The notes under the pieces were generated by a model that worked only from the letters and a program-made list of their open reading frames with translations, searched no databases and was not told where the DNA came from. Positions 8,831 through 17,528 of a stretch of DNA of 64,000 nt are shown here, one piece after another. The DNA comes from Natronoglomus mannanivorans (GTDB taxonomy: Archaea; Halobacteriota; Halobacteria; Halobacteriales; Natrialbaceae): positions 1-64,000 of the forward strand of contig JAOPKB010000002.1 of the NCBI GenBank assembly GCA_025517485.1. The letters run 5' to 3'. The number at the start of each line of letters is the position of its first letter. Within the stretch, counting starts at the first letter, position 1. The position numbers and the translations under genes were made by a program.

Positions 8831-9628
8831 TTACGGTCTCCGTCGGCGCGCGAGCTCGCGACCCGCGAGAAGGAGTGCGAGGAGGGGCACCGCGAGCGAC
8901 ATTCCGAGGGCGTCGTCGCCGTCGTCGCTCTCTCCGGCGACCGCCCCGCGGTCCAGCGTGATCTCGGGGTCTGGATCGTCACCGATCGTCCAGCTGTAGA
9001 CGTGCTCGGCGTGTGTCACCGTCTCGGGACGCTCACGGGTTACAGTCCAGTCCTCCCACCGCTCGACGGGGAAGCTGACCCGGAACTCGTCCCCCGGATC
9101 GAGCGCCGCTGCGAAACCGGGCCCGAACCGAACATTATCGGAATCGGAGTCCGCCGACGGAATATCGGTCCACTGGACGCGATACCGGATCGTCACCGTG
9201 TTCGCGTCGTCGCTCCTGGGAACCGAGTAGCTCGTGCTGGCGTGCTCGATCGCGTCGGCATCGCGGTCTCTGGTCGCCATCACCTCTCGGACGATCTCCT
9301 CCCCCTGAAACCACTCCGCAGCCAGCGTGTCGTTTCGCGCTCGCTCGAGTTCGTCGGCCGACCGCGCGTCGTAGCTGATCGTCACGTCGACTCGAGCGTC
9401 GTCCGGTGCCCTCGGCGTGATTTCGACCGCGTAAGTCGCGTTCTCGGGCGGTTCGTCGGGACCGATTCGATCGTCGCTGTCGATCGCGTGTGGCTGCCCG
9501 AACGTCGCGATGGCGGAACCGGACACGACGCCGATCGCGATCAGGGCGACGACGATACCGAACCCGACGAGAACGCACGCGAGCGCTCGCTGGCGTCGGA
9601 CCGTCGTAGTCGTCCGAGATTCGATCAT
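8831..9628 (-). CDS. Membrane-anchored extracellular protein, 265 aa
   Basis: Not recognised at family level. An N-terminal hydrophobic segment (about residues 17-40) is followed by a large acidic beta-rich domain with repeated VDVTISY/VTIRYRVQW-type strands. The C-terminus is a transmembrane helix (LAVPLLALLLAG) followed by RELARRRRP, the usual layout of haloarchaeal surface-anchored proteins. ATG 9628 is chosen; the in-frame extension further upstream looks non-coding. It sits between E1 beta and E2 on the same strand and may be co-transcribed, but nothing suggests a role in the dehydrogenase. Confidence 0.65.
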   Translation of the reverse strand: MIESRTTTTVRRQRALACVLVGFGIVVALIAIGVVSGSAIATFGQPHAIDSDDRIGPDEPPENATYAVEITPRAPDDARVDVTISYDARSADELERARNDTLAAEWFQGEEIVREVMATRDRDADAIEHASTSYSVPRSDDANTVTIRYRVQWTDIPSADSDSDNVRFGPGFAAALDPGDEFRVSFPVERWEDWTVTRERPETVTHAEHVYSWTIGDDPDPEITLDRGAVAGESDDGDDALGMSLAVPLLALLLAGRELARRRRP

Positions 9629-10008
9629 GGTGGGGACGGTTGTGAGCGCAGTTCGGTCATGGTAGGCGATCGTGAGCGCGGACCGATCCTCGACCGTCGG
9701 AGTGAATCGGTGCAATCGGTGGTCTCGAGCGGAACGTCCGCCGCGCGGGTGAGCCAGTTTTCTATCGCCATCCCCATTACTTGTGTTTTCCGCCGTCTCG
9801 CCCGTTTCCATCACCTCGTCCATTTCCACGGCCCTGTCCGTTCCCGCTGGGGACGGTGTGTCGGTCAACAACGACAGCGGCCAGTATCCAGCCGCGCGAC
9901 TACCACAGAGGGTGCAACTCGAATCTGACGCCGACGAACGGTAGCCGAGAGAAATCGAGGGACGAGAGAAGGGACGGATCGGTACTGCGTTTGACTACGA
10001 CGGGCGCT
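9629..10008. other. 380-base intergenic region
   Basis: It separates the E1 beta gene from the membrane-protein gene. Frames are open through part of it but show no conserved protein. I see no terminator-like hairpin, RNA gene or repeat. Compact dehydrogenase operons in other organisms have no such gap between E1 beta and E2. Confidence 0.4.
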
Positions 10009-11031
10009 TCAGAACTCGACGGCCTCCCGGATGCCCTCCGTGATCCGCGCCGGTTCGGGCAGGTAGTAATCCTCGAGGCTGTACAGCGGGAACGGCGTGT
10101 CGAAACCGGTGATTCGCTTGACCGGTGCCTCCTGATACATGAGGGCTTCCTCCTGAATCGTCGAGATGATCTCGCTGCCGAACCCGCCGGTCTTCGGCGC
10201 CTCGTGGACGACCGCCGCGCGGCCGGTTTTCTTGAACGACTCGACGATGGCGTCGGTGTCGAGCGGCGACAGCGTCCGCAGGTCGACGACCTCGACGTCG
10301 ATCTCGCCTTCGAGGTCGGCGGCGGCCTCGAGCGTCGGCCGGGTCATCGCGCCCCACGTGAAGACGGAGATGTCCGATCCCTCGCGGCGGACGGCAGCCT
10401 CGCCGAGGGGAATTTCGTAGGACTCGCTCGGGACGTCCTGGCGAAAGGCCCGGTAGATGAGTTTCGGCTCGAGGAAGATCACGGGGTCGGGATCGCGGAT
10501 GGCGCTGGTCAGGAGCCCCTTGGTGTCGTAGGGTGTGCTCGGGATCACCACCTTCAGCCCGGGCTGGTGGGCGAACATCGCCTCCGTGGACTCGGAGTGG
10601 TGTTCGGGGGCGCGGATGCCGCCGCCGTAAGGGGCCCGGACGACCAGCGGGCACGTGAATCGACCGCGCGAGCGCGTGCGCAAGCGCGCTGCATGCGAGA
10701 CGATCTGGTCGAACGCAGGGTAGATAAAGCCCAGAAACTGGATCTCCGGGACCGGCCGCAGCCCGTAGGCGGCCATGCCGATCGCGGTGCCGACGATGCC
10801 CGACTCCGCCAGCGGCGTGTCGATGACCCGGTCCTCGCCGAACTCGTCGTAGAGGCCCTCGGTCGCCCGGAAGACTCCGCCGTTCTTTCCGACGTCCTCG
10901 CCCATCACGAGGACGTCCTCGTCACGTTCCATCTCGGCGTGCAGTCCGTCGCGGACCGCCTGCACGAGCGTGAGTGATTCCGTTTCTCCCTCCGATGCGG
11001 ATTCGGCCGTCGATGTAGATTCCGTGCTCAT
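10009..11031 (-). CDS. 2-oxoacid dehydrogenase E1 component, beta subunit, 340 aa
   Basis: With the alpha subunit it makes the thiamine-diphosphate decarboxylase of the complex. Visible beta-subunit signatures are GEDVGKNGGVF near the N-terminus, DTPLAESGIVGTAIGMA, and the hinge region YGGGIRAPEHHSES, where the adjacent histidines belong to the acyl-transfer site. The C-terminal domain carries HEAPKTGGFG. ATG 11031 (MSTEST) follows the alpha-subunit stop by a few bases, so the two subunits form one operon. Acidic Ser/Thr/Glu residues extend the N-terminus by about 20. Confidence 0.95.
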   Translation of the reverse strand: MSTESTSTAESASEGETESLTLVQAVRDGLHAEMERDEDVLVMGEDVGKNGGVFRATEGLYDEFGEDRVIDTPLAESGIVGTAIGMAAYGLRPVPEIQFLGFIYPAFDQIVSHAARLRTRSRGRFTCPLVVRAPYGGGIRAPEHHSESTEAMFAHQPGLKVVIPSTPYDTKGLLTSAIRDPDPVIFLEPKLIYRAFRQDVPSESYEIPLGEAAVRREGSDISVFTWGAMTRPTLEAAADLEGEIDVEVVDLRTLSPLDTDAIVESFKKTGRAAVVHEAPKTGGFGSEIISTIQEEALMYQEAPVKRITGFDTPFPLYSLEDYYLPEPARITEGIREAVEF

Positions 11032-11038
11032 AGTCTCG

Positions 11039-12148
11039 TCAGTCCTCCAGCAGCGCGTCGTCGCCGTGTCGTTCGCGAATCGATTCGAACCACTCGAGTT
11101 GCTGTTGCAACCGTTTCGGCATATCCGCGTACACGTGCGTAAAGATTTCTTCTGGTTCGGGTTGTTCGACCGCCTCTGCGGCGTCGATCGCCTCGGCAAC
11201 CTGCTCCTCGATGCGCGTCTCGATCGCGTCGACGCGCTCGTCGTCGAGGATCCCCTGATTCCGGAGGAACGTCTCGAGGCGCGGGATCGGGTCCTTCTGC
11301 TTCCAGCGTTCGACCTCGTCGCTGTCGCGGTAGACCGACGGGTCGTCGGCGGTGGTGTGGGCGCCGAAGCGATACTGGACCGCCTCGATGAGCGTCGGCC
11401 GAAGTTCGTCCTCGGCCGGGTTCTTCGCCTTCTCGACGGCGTCTCGAGTCACGTTGTAGACCGCAAGCGGGTCCATGCCATCGACCTGGACGCCCTCGAA
11501 GCCGTAGGCCTGTGCCTTCTGGGCGAGGGTCGCACTCGCGGTCTGGCGCTCTCTGGGGACCGAGATGGCCCACTGGTTGTTGTTACAGAAGAAGACCGTC
11601 GGCGTGTCGAAGACGCCGGCGAAGTTGAGCCCCTCGTGGAAGTCGCCCTCGCTCGTGGCGCCGTCGCCGAAGTAACAGAGGAAGGCTTTCTCCTCTCCCT
11701 TCAACTTCGAGGCCCACGCTGCGCCGGTCGCGTGGGGGATCTGCGTCGCGATCGGCACCGCAATGGAGAAGATGTTGACGTCCTCGGGGATGTAGTTACC
11801 CGACTCGTGGCCCATCCAGTACAACAGGACCCGCTCGAGTGTGAGCCCGCGGACGAGGCCGGCGCCGTGCTCGCGGTAACTCGGGAAAAGCCAATCTTCC
11901 TCCGCGAGGGCGTGAGCGCTGCCGATCTGAGCGCCTTCCTGACCAGACAGCGGCGGGTACGTCCCCATCCGGCCCTGTCGCTGGAGACTCACCGCGCGCT
12001 GGTCGAAGTGACGAGCCAGACGCATCTGTTCGTACATCTCGACGAACCGATCGTCGGAGAGCTCCGGCACGCGGGCGCCCTCGAGGACGCGACCGGTGTC
12101 GTCGAGCACCTGTACGCGGTCTCGGGGGTCGTGCTGTAGTGTACTCAC
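11039..12148 (-). CDS. 2-oxoacid dehydrogenase E1 component, alpha subunit, 369 aa
   Basis: Carries the thiamine diphosphate and magnesium site: [13 protein letters not shown] to CNNNQWAIS fits the GDG...NN motif. [16 protein letters not shown] and [13 protein letters not shown] (phosphorylation-loop region) are also typical. The preferred acid cannot be deduced; haloarchaea oxidise pyruvate mainly through ferredoxin oxidoreductase, so branched-chain or other oxoacids are possible. I take GTG 12148 (VSTLQHD) as start. A TATA-like TTTAA at about 12191 would put transcription initiation inside the longer version, which would begin at ATG 12175. Confidence 0.93.
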   Translation of the reverse strand: MSTLQHDPRDRVQVLDDTGRVLEGARVPELSDDRFVEMYEQMRLARHFDQRAVSLQRQGRMGTYPPLSGQEGAQIGSAHALAEEDWLFPSYREHGAGLVRGLTLERVLLYWMGHESGNYIPEDVNIFSIAVPIATQIPHATGAAWASKLKGEEKAFLCYFGDGATSEGDFHEGLNFAGVFDTPTVFFCNNNQWAISVPRERQTASATLAQKAQAYGFEGVQVDGMDPLAVYNVTRDAVEKAKNPAEDELRPTLIEAVQYRFGAHTTADDPSVYRDSDEVERWKQKDPIPRLETFLRNQGILDDERVDAIETRIEEQVAEAIDAAEAVEQPEPEEIFTHVYADMPKRLQQQLEWFESIRERHGDDALLED

Positions 12149-12439
12149 GGGTAAACCCACCTGCACATACCTCATCTTCTATCGCTCGGGTTAAAGGAGT
12201 TTCGTAGATTGTTTAGTATCGAAACCATTTCCGACGTGACGGACAAAGATGTTCACTGAATCTCATAGATGGTGTGTGATTGTCTCGTTTGGATGGCGGT
12301 CGCGACAGACGATACGACCGTGACGATACTGAAGCGAGAATAGCTATCGCTCGGTTGCAGTTCGTGAGAGCGAACTCGGATCGAGAAGAAACTCGAGAGA
12401 GTTCGAGGCCGAGACGAAAGCGACGAGTCGAACCTGAGG

Positions 12440-13390
12440 TCAGGTCGCCGACCGCTCTCGAGCCCGCTGGCGGGCCTCCTCGACCGACCGGCCCTCACGT
12501 AAGACGGCGTCGACGAACAGTTCACCGGCTTTGTACGACGAGCGGACCATCGGCCCGCTGGCGCAGTAGAGGAAGTCCAGTTCCTCTTCGGCGACGCGAC
12601 GCCACGTCTCGTACTTGTCGGGGTGGTCGTACCGTTGCACCTCGAGGTGGCTCCGGGAGGGCTGGAGGTACTGGCCGAGCGTGACGATGTCGACGCCGCG
12701 TTCGCGCAGGTCGGTCAGCGTCTGGTAGACCTCGTGGTCGTACTCGCCGTGGCCGAGCATGATCGACGTCTTGGTGTAGATGTCGGACTCGCGATCGGCG
12801 TACTCGAGGACCGAGAGGCTCTGCTCGTAGCCCGCGCGACGGTCCCGGACGGGGAACTGGAGGCGTTCGACGGTCTCGACGTTGTGGGCGATCACGTCCG
12901 GGCCGGCGTCGACGATCCGCTCGATCAAGTGTTCCTCACCCTGAAAGTCGGGGATGAGGACCTCCACCAGAATTCCGGGGTGGCGGTGCTTGATCTCGCG
13001 GATGGTCTCGGCGAAGTGACCTGCGCCCTGATCCGAGAGGTCGTCGCGGTCGACCGAGGTCAGGACGACGTAATCGAGGCCGATCTCGGCGATCGCGCTC
13101 GCGACGTTCGCGGGTTCGTCGGGATCGAGGGGTTCCATCCCGCCCGTTTCGACGTCACAGAAGTTACAGCCCCTCGAGCAGCGCTCGCCCATCAGCATGA
13201 AGGTGGCCGTCCCGCCGCCACCCTCTCGACCCGCCGACCGGCCGCTCCAGCACTCCCCGAGGTTCGGGCAGTTGGCCTCCTCGCAGACGGTGTTGAGGTC
13301 GTGCTCGCGGAGGGTCTCTCGAATGCCGGCGAACTCCCGGCCCGACGGCGGCCGCATCTTCAGCCAGTCGGGCTTTCTCGAGCGACTCAT
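12440..13390 (-). CDS. lipA: Lipoyl synthase, 316 aa
   Basis: Radical SAM enzyme that inserts two sulfurs into the octanoyl group on E2. Both iron-sulfur clusters are visible: the auxiliary motif CEEANCPNLGEC (C-x4-C-x5-C), and the radical SAM motif CSRGCNFC. The conserved VVLTSVDRDDL and the C-terminal GPMVRSSYKAGE are also family signatures. ATG 13390 is used because the only upstream in-frame start is GTG two codons earlier. It lies upstream of the E1 alpha gene on the same strand with a 290-base gap, so lipoate supply is physically linked to the enzyme that needs it. Confidence 0.95.
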   Translation of the reverse strand: MSRSRKPDWLKMRPPSGREFAGIRETLREHDLNTVCEEANCPNLGECWSGRSAGREGGGGTATFMLMGERCSRGCNFCDVETGGMEPLDPDEPANVASAIAEIGLDYVVLTSVDRDDLSDQGAGHFAETIREIKHRHPGILVEVLIPDFQGEEHLIERIVDAGPDVIAHNVETVERLQFPVRDRRAGYEQSLSVLEYADRESDIYTKTSIMLGHGEYDHEVYQTLTDLRERGVDIVTLGQYLQPSRSHLEVQRYDHPDKYETWRRVAEEELDFLYCASGPMVRSSYKAGELFVDAVLREGRSVEEARQRARERSAT

Positions 13391-13557
13391 GGACACACGT
13401 TAGGGGGCGACGGTGAAAAGTCGTGGCGGTCCGTCGCCCGTCTCGAGGTTCGGACTGGTTCCGTTCCGACACCGACGATCGTCGAATACCGCGACTCGAA
13501 CTGCACGAACTGGGAATTCGGGGTAGCTTTACGGGGCCGAACGGAATAGGAGGGGTC

Positions 13558-14115
13558 ATGGCCCAGGGGATGGATCGAGGACGGGAGCCCACGCGCAAGG
13601 ATCCGAGTTGGCTCCACCTCTCCGAGGGCGAAGAGATCGTCTGGGAGAGCCGTCCACATCTCGTCGCCATGGGCAGAGGGCTGCCGATCGCCATCGCACT
13701 CGTGCTGTTCGGGATCGTTCTCGCCGGCTGGAGCATGACCGACGGCAACTCGAGTCTGATCACCCTCGCGAGCTTCCTCCTCGTTACCGCCGGTGGCTTG
13801 ATCGCGCTCGTCCGGTACGTCTACTGGACCAACACGCGCTACGTGATCACGAGCGGCGAACTCTACAAGAAGTGTGGCGTCGTCTCGCGGGACGTCACCC
13901 AGTTTCGACTCGACCGCGTCCAAAACACCAGCCTCGAGCAGTCGGTGCTGGGGCGGCTGCTCGGCTACGGCGATCTAACGATCTACACCGCCGGATCGGG
14001 CGACCCCGAACTGGTGTTCGAGAAGACTCCCCGACCGGCACGGGCGGGGAAAGTACTCAGCGGCGAACTCGTCGGTGAAGACGACGACAGGGCCTCCGAA
14101 GTAGAACCGGTCTGA
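13558..14115 (+). CDS. Membrane PH-domain (bPH2/YdbS-like) protein, 185 aa
   Basis: An N-terminal hydrophilic region with LHLSEGEEIVWESRPH precedes two transmembrane helices (about residues 37-55 and 60-82). A bacterial-type PH domain follows with the family core NTRYVITSGELYKKCGVVSR and VQNTSLEQSVLGRLLGYGDL. Such proteins are membrane-associated and of unknown role. ATG 13558 is chosen because the segment upstream in frame is unlike the family. It is divergent from lipA. Confidence 0.85.
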   Translation: MAQGMDRGREPTRKDPSWLHLSEGEEIVWESRPHLVAMGRGLPIAIALVLFGIVLAGWSMTDGNSSLITLASFLLVTAGGLIALVRYVYWTNTRYVITSGELYKKCGVVSRDVTQFRLDRVQNTSLEQSVLGRLLGYGDLTIYTAGSGDPELVFEKTPRPARAGKVLSGELVGEDDDRASEVEPV

Positions 14116-14278
14116 GGCGACGGTCAGTCCGTATCCGGTTGCGGTGTCGAGGCCACGTTCTCGAGCGAATCCGGACGTCTCACGCGATCGAAACGGACTC
14201 GAGATGGCTTCCGATCCGAGTCGTCAGTATATCGAACCACAAAGCATATTATATCAAACGACATCCGGTGGCGACACA

Positions 14279-14878
14279 ATGGCATCACGATCAGCGACGG
14301 CAACCGTCGGGTCGGTATCGCGGCGCTCGAGCATCGCGGCGAGTGCGGGACTGGGCGTGCTGGCGGCGGCGATCGGCTATCTCACGTCGTACGTGCTGAT
14401 CGCCGGGGAGGTTCGCGACGCCTTCGGAGACAACGTCGCCGAGTGGAAAGGTGTCGCCTGGTACTTCTACAACGCCCACGTGGTCGATGTCGAGACCAGT
14501 GGTACCTTCGGTTCGTTCGGCGGCTCGGACACCGTGAATTTCATCGCGGAGTCGAGCAGTACGAGCGCGACGGCGCTGTACGTGATTCCGCCGCTCGTCC
14601 TGTTCGGGACGGGCGTGTTTCTGGCGACCCAGTTCGACGTGAGCGACGTCGGCGAGGCCGTTGCCGTCGGCGCGCCGGTGACGATCGGATACGCCGTCGT
14701 CGTGGGTCTCGGCGCGCTCGTCGCCGAATCCAGCGGGGAAGGGTCGGTCTTCGGCATCGAGATCAGTGGCTCGGTCGCACCGGCGCTGGGCCCCGCGGTC
14801 GTCCTCGCCGGCGTCCTCTATCCGCTGGTGTTCGCCACTGCAGGTGCCGTGCTCGCTGCGGTCCTCGACGGGCGGTGA
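14279..14878 (+). CDS. Haloarchaeal integral membrane protein, 199 aa
   Basis: Four to five hydrophobic helices (about residues 17-38, 95-115, 128-148, 165-195) and an acidic extracellular loop after helix 1 that contains the stretch WYFYNAHVVD. The pattern resembles a haloarchaea-restricted family (DUF7978, from memory), function unknown. ATG 14279 fits the first helix. AT-rich sequence (AGCATATTATATC) about 35 bases before it is a likely TATA box. Confidence 0.65.
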   Translation: MASRSATATVGSVSRRSSIAASAGLGVLAAAIGYLTSYVLIAGEVRDAFGDNVAEWKGVAWYFYNAHVVDVETSGTFGSFGGSDTVNFIAESSSTSATALYVIPPLVLFGTGVFLATQFDVSDVGEAVAVGAPVTIGYAVVVGLGALVAESSGEGSVFGIEISGSVAPALGPAVVLAGVLYPLVFATAGAVLAAVLDGR

Positions 14879-14948
14879 CTGCGTCGAACCGCCGTCACCG
14901 CGACCGCGACAGAAACGCCTTTCACCGGGCGCTCCCCGTGTCCGGATA

Positions 14949-17291
14949 ATGGAGGTCGCCGAGGTTCTCCCCGACTTTGCTGACGCCTTCGCCTTCGAGG
15001 AGTTCAACCGAATGCAGCGAGAGGCCCTGCCCGCCCTGTTAGAGCGCGATGACAACGTGGTCGCGAGCGCGCCTACCGCGTCGGGCAAGACCGCGCTCGC
15101 CGAGTTGGCGATTTGCAAGGCGCTGGCCGACGGGGGTACCGCACTGTTTATCGCACCGCTGCGGGCGCTGACAAACGAGAAAGAAGCCGACTGGGATCGC
15201 TTCGAGAGTTTGGACTACTCCGTGTACGTCGTCACCGGCGAGCGGGATCTGAATCCTCGCCGCGCGCGCCACGCGGACATCCTCGTGATGACGCCCGAGA
15301 AACTCGACTCCGCCACGCGCAAACACGACTCCCGACGCTACGACTTCGTTACCGACATCGACGTCTGCGTCATCGACGAGGTCCACCTGCTGGACGCCGA
15401 CCGCCGAGGGTCGGTCCTCGAGGTCACCATCTCCCGGCTCCGACGCCTGTGCTCGCCGCGGGTCGTGGCGCTGTCGGCGACGATGCCCAACGTCGACGAC
15501 GTCGCGGCGTGGCTCGACGCCCCGCCGGCGTGTACCTTCGAGTTCGGCGACGACTACCGTCCCGTCGACCTCAACGCGGGCGTCAAGACCTACACCCACG
15601 GCGAGAACACCTTCGCCGACAAGTATCGCCGGCTGTACCGGGCGCTCGATCTCGCGGAACCCCACCTCCGGGAGGACGGCCAAGCGCTGGTCTTCGTCTC
15701 CTCCCGTCAGGACACCGTCCAGGCGGCCAAGAAGGCCAGAGACGAGATTGCCGAACGAGACGTCCCGATGGGCGCCCGCGGCGACTACGACTTCCACACC
15801 GAGAGCAAAGACCTCGAGAACGACACCCTTCGAAAGTCGGCGCTCGACGGCGTCGCCTTCCATCACGCGGGCCTTTCGAAAAACGACAAGGACCTCGTCG
15901 AGGAGTGGTTCAAACAGGGAAAGATCGAACTGCTCTTTTCGACGTCGACACTCGCGTGGGGGGTCAACCTGCCCGCGCGCTGCGTGGTGATCCGGGACAC
16001 GAAGTACCACGACCCCCTCGAGGGCGAAGTCGACATGAGCCCGCTCGACGTGCTCCAGATGCTCGGCCGGGCGGGTCGGCCGGGCTACGACGACGTCGGC
16101 TACGGCTGGGTCGTCTGCGATAGCGCGGACGCCGACAAGTACCGTCGCCTGCTGCGAGACGGCAAGGAGATCGAGTCCCGGCTGGCTGACAGTCTGGACG
16201 CCCACCTCAACGCCGAGATCGCGATGGGCACGATCACCGATCTGGAGGACGTGATGGACTGGCTCGAGACCACATTCTACTACGTCCGCGGCCAGTCCAG
16301 ACCCGAAGCGTACGACTTCCCGAATCTCCGCCAGCGGGTCCGGGACTGTCTCGAGCGACTGGTCGAGCAGGGGTTCGTCGAGACCGGCGAGAACCTCTCG
16401 ATCGAGGCGACGTCGCTGGGCGTCCTCGCCTCGAAGTACTACCTGCGTCTGGATACTGCCGAACGGTTCGCCGCGGTCTGCGAGCGAGACGAGGTGACCG
16501 CCGACGACCTCCTCGAGGCGGTGGCGACGGCCGAGGAGTTCGACTCCGTCTCCGCCCGCCAGTCCGAGCGGGACGCGATCAGCGCCGTCCTCGTCGGACA
16601 GGAGACTGGCGACCTCGAGGCGGGTGAACGGAAAGTGCTCGCCATCCTTCGGGGTGCCGCCAGCGGGAGCACGCCGTCGGAACTGCGCAGCGACGCCTGG
16701 GTGATCCGCCAGAACGCGACCAGATTGTTGTCCGCACTGCAGGCCTTCCTCGAGCGGTTCTGCGACCCGCACGCGGCCAACCTCGCCCGGCGTGTCGAGG
16801 CGCGCATCGAGAACGGCGTCGCCGACGACGCCGTGGGGCTGACGGCCATCGACGGCGTCGGTCCCGGCCGAGCGAGCAAGCTCTCCAAGGAGGGGCTCTC
16901 GACGCCCGGCGACGTCGTGAGTGCGGGCGTCTCCGGACTCGTCGCGGCGGGGCTCTCGGAAGGCGTCGCCGAGCGCGTCTACGAGGGTGCCCAGTCGCTT
17001 CCGGCGGTGGAACTCGAGTGGGGCGCGTTCCCCGACACCGTGAGAACGGGCGAGAGCGACGTCCATCAGGTGACGGTCCGGAACGTCGGTGAGCCGTCAC
17101 AGGCCGGGATTCGCGTGACCGTCAACGGCGTCGAGATGTCCAGCGTTAGCACCTACCTCCGAGACGAGGAGACGATTCCCGTCGGCGTCTTCGGCGCCAA
17201 CGAGGACGAACTCGAGTTCACCGTCAGCGTCGCGTTCCCCGGGGAACCGCTGGTGCCACTCGAGGAGTCGTGGACGGTCGTCGTCGAGTGA
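14949..17291 (+). CDS. Ski2/Hel308-family DNA helicase with C-terminal HhH and Ig-like domain, 780 aa
   Basis: Superfamily 2 helicase. Motif I is APTASGKT (about residues 41-48), motif II is DEVH (143-146), motif III is SAT, and motif VI is QMLGRAGRPG. The helicase core is followed by a winged helix and a ratchet region, then a helix-hairpin-helix (DGVGPGRASKL, about 630-645). The last 100 residues are beta-rich, with strands such as HQVTVRNVGE, and look like an Ig/CARDB-type domain, which is not usual in Hel308. ATG 14949 starts the conserved region directly. A role in fork repair or recombination is inferred from the family. Confidence 0.9.
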   Translation: MEVAEVLPDFADAFAFEEFNRMQREALPALLERDDNVVASAPTASGKTALAELAICKALADGGTALFIAPLRALTNEKEADWDRFESLDYSVYVVTGERDLNPRRARHADILVMTPEKLDSATRKHDSRRYDFVTDIDVCVIDEVHLLDADRRGSVLEVTISRLRRLCSPRVVALSATMPNVDDVAAWLDAPPACTFEFGDDYRPVDLNAGVKTYTHGENTFADKYRRLYRALDLAEPHLREDGQALVFVSSRQDTVQAAKKARDEIAERDVPMGARGDYDFHTESKDLENDTLRKSALDGVAFHHAGLSKNDKDLVEEWFKQGKIELLFSTSTLAWGVNLPARCVVIRDTKYHDPLEGEVDMSPLDVLQMLGRAGRPGYDDVGYGWVVCDSADADKYRRLLRDGKEIESRLADSLDAHLNAEIAMGTITDLEDVMDWLETTFYYVRGQSRPEAYDFPNLRQRVRDCLERLVEQGFVETGENLSIEATSLGVLASKYYLRLDTAERFAAVCERDEVTADDLLEAVATAEEFDSVSARQSERDAISAVLVGQETGDLEAGERKVLAILRGAASGSTPSELRSDAWVIRQNATRLLSALQAFLERFCDPHAANLARRVEARIENGVADDAVGLTAIDGVGPGRASKLSKEGLSTPGDVVSAGVSGLVAAGLSEGVAERVYEGAQSLPAVELEWGAFPDTVRTGESDVHQVTVRNVGEPSQAGIRVTVNGVEMSSVSTYLRDEETIPVGVFGANEDELEFTVSVAFPGEPLVPLEESWTVVVE

Positions 17292-17482
17292 ATCCCGTGC
17301 TCAGTTTGCGGTCGGATAGCTGACTTACCGTTCGAGCGGCGAGCCAGTCTCGAGTCGAGAGCGGTCGGTCCGGTATGGTTGGGTCCAGCGTGGTCGGGTC
17401 CGATGTGGCTGGTTTCGGAGTGCAGGGCCAGTGACGACAGCGGCGAGTGACCTGTAATCGAGATGTGGGAACAAGTGATGAA

Positions 17483-17492
17483 ATAATATATC
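17483..17492 (+). promoter_or_regulatory. TATA-like box of the transducer gene
   Basis: ATAATATATC stands out in an AT-rich patch, 38 bases before the transducer ATG. With the usual 26-base spacing, transcription would start around 17513 and leave a short leader of about 15 bases. Confidence 0.5.
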
Positions 17493-17528
17493 AATCTTTT
17501 ATTGGTGCAGTAGAGAGGGTCTGTCTGT

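Noticed and set aside
9629..9871. N-terminal extension of the membrane protein gene at 8831
   Set aside because: The frame is open, but the translated stretch lacks a signal peptide and looks non-coding. ATG 9628 places the hydrophobic helix near the start as expected.
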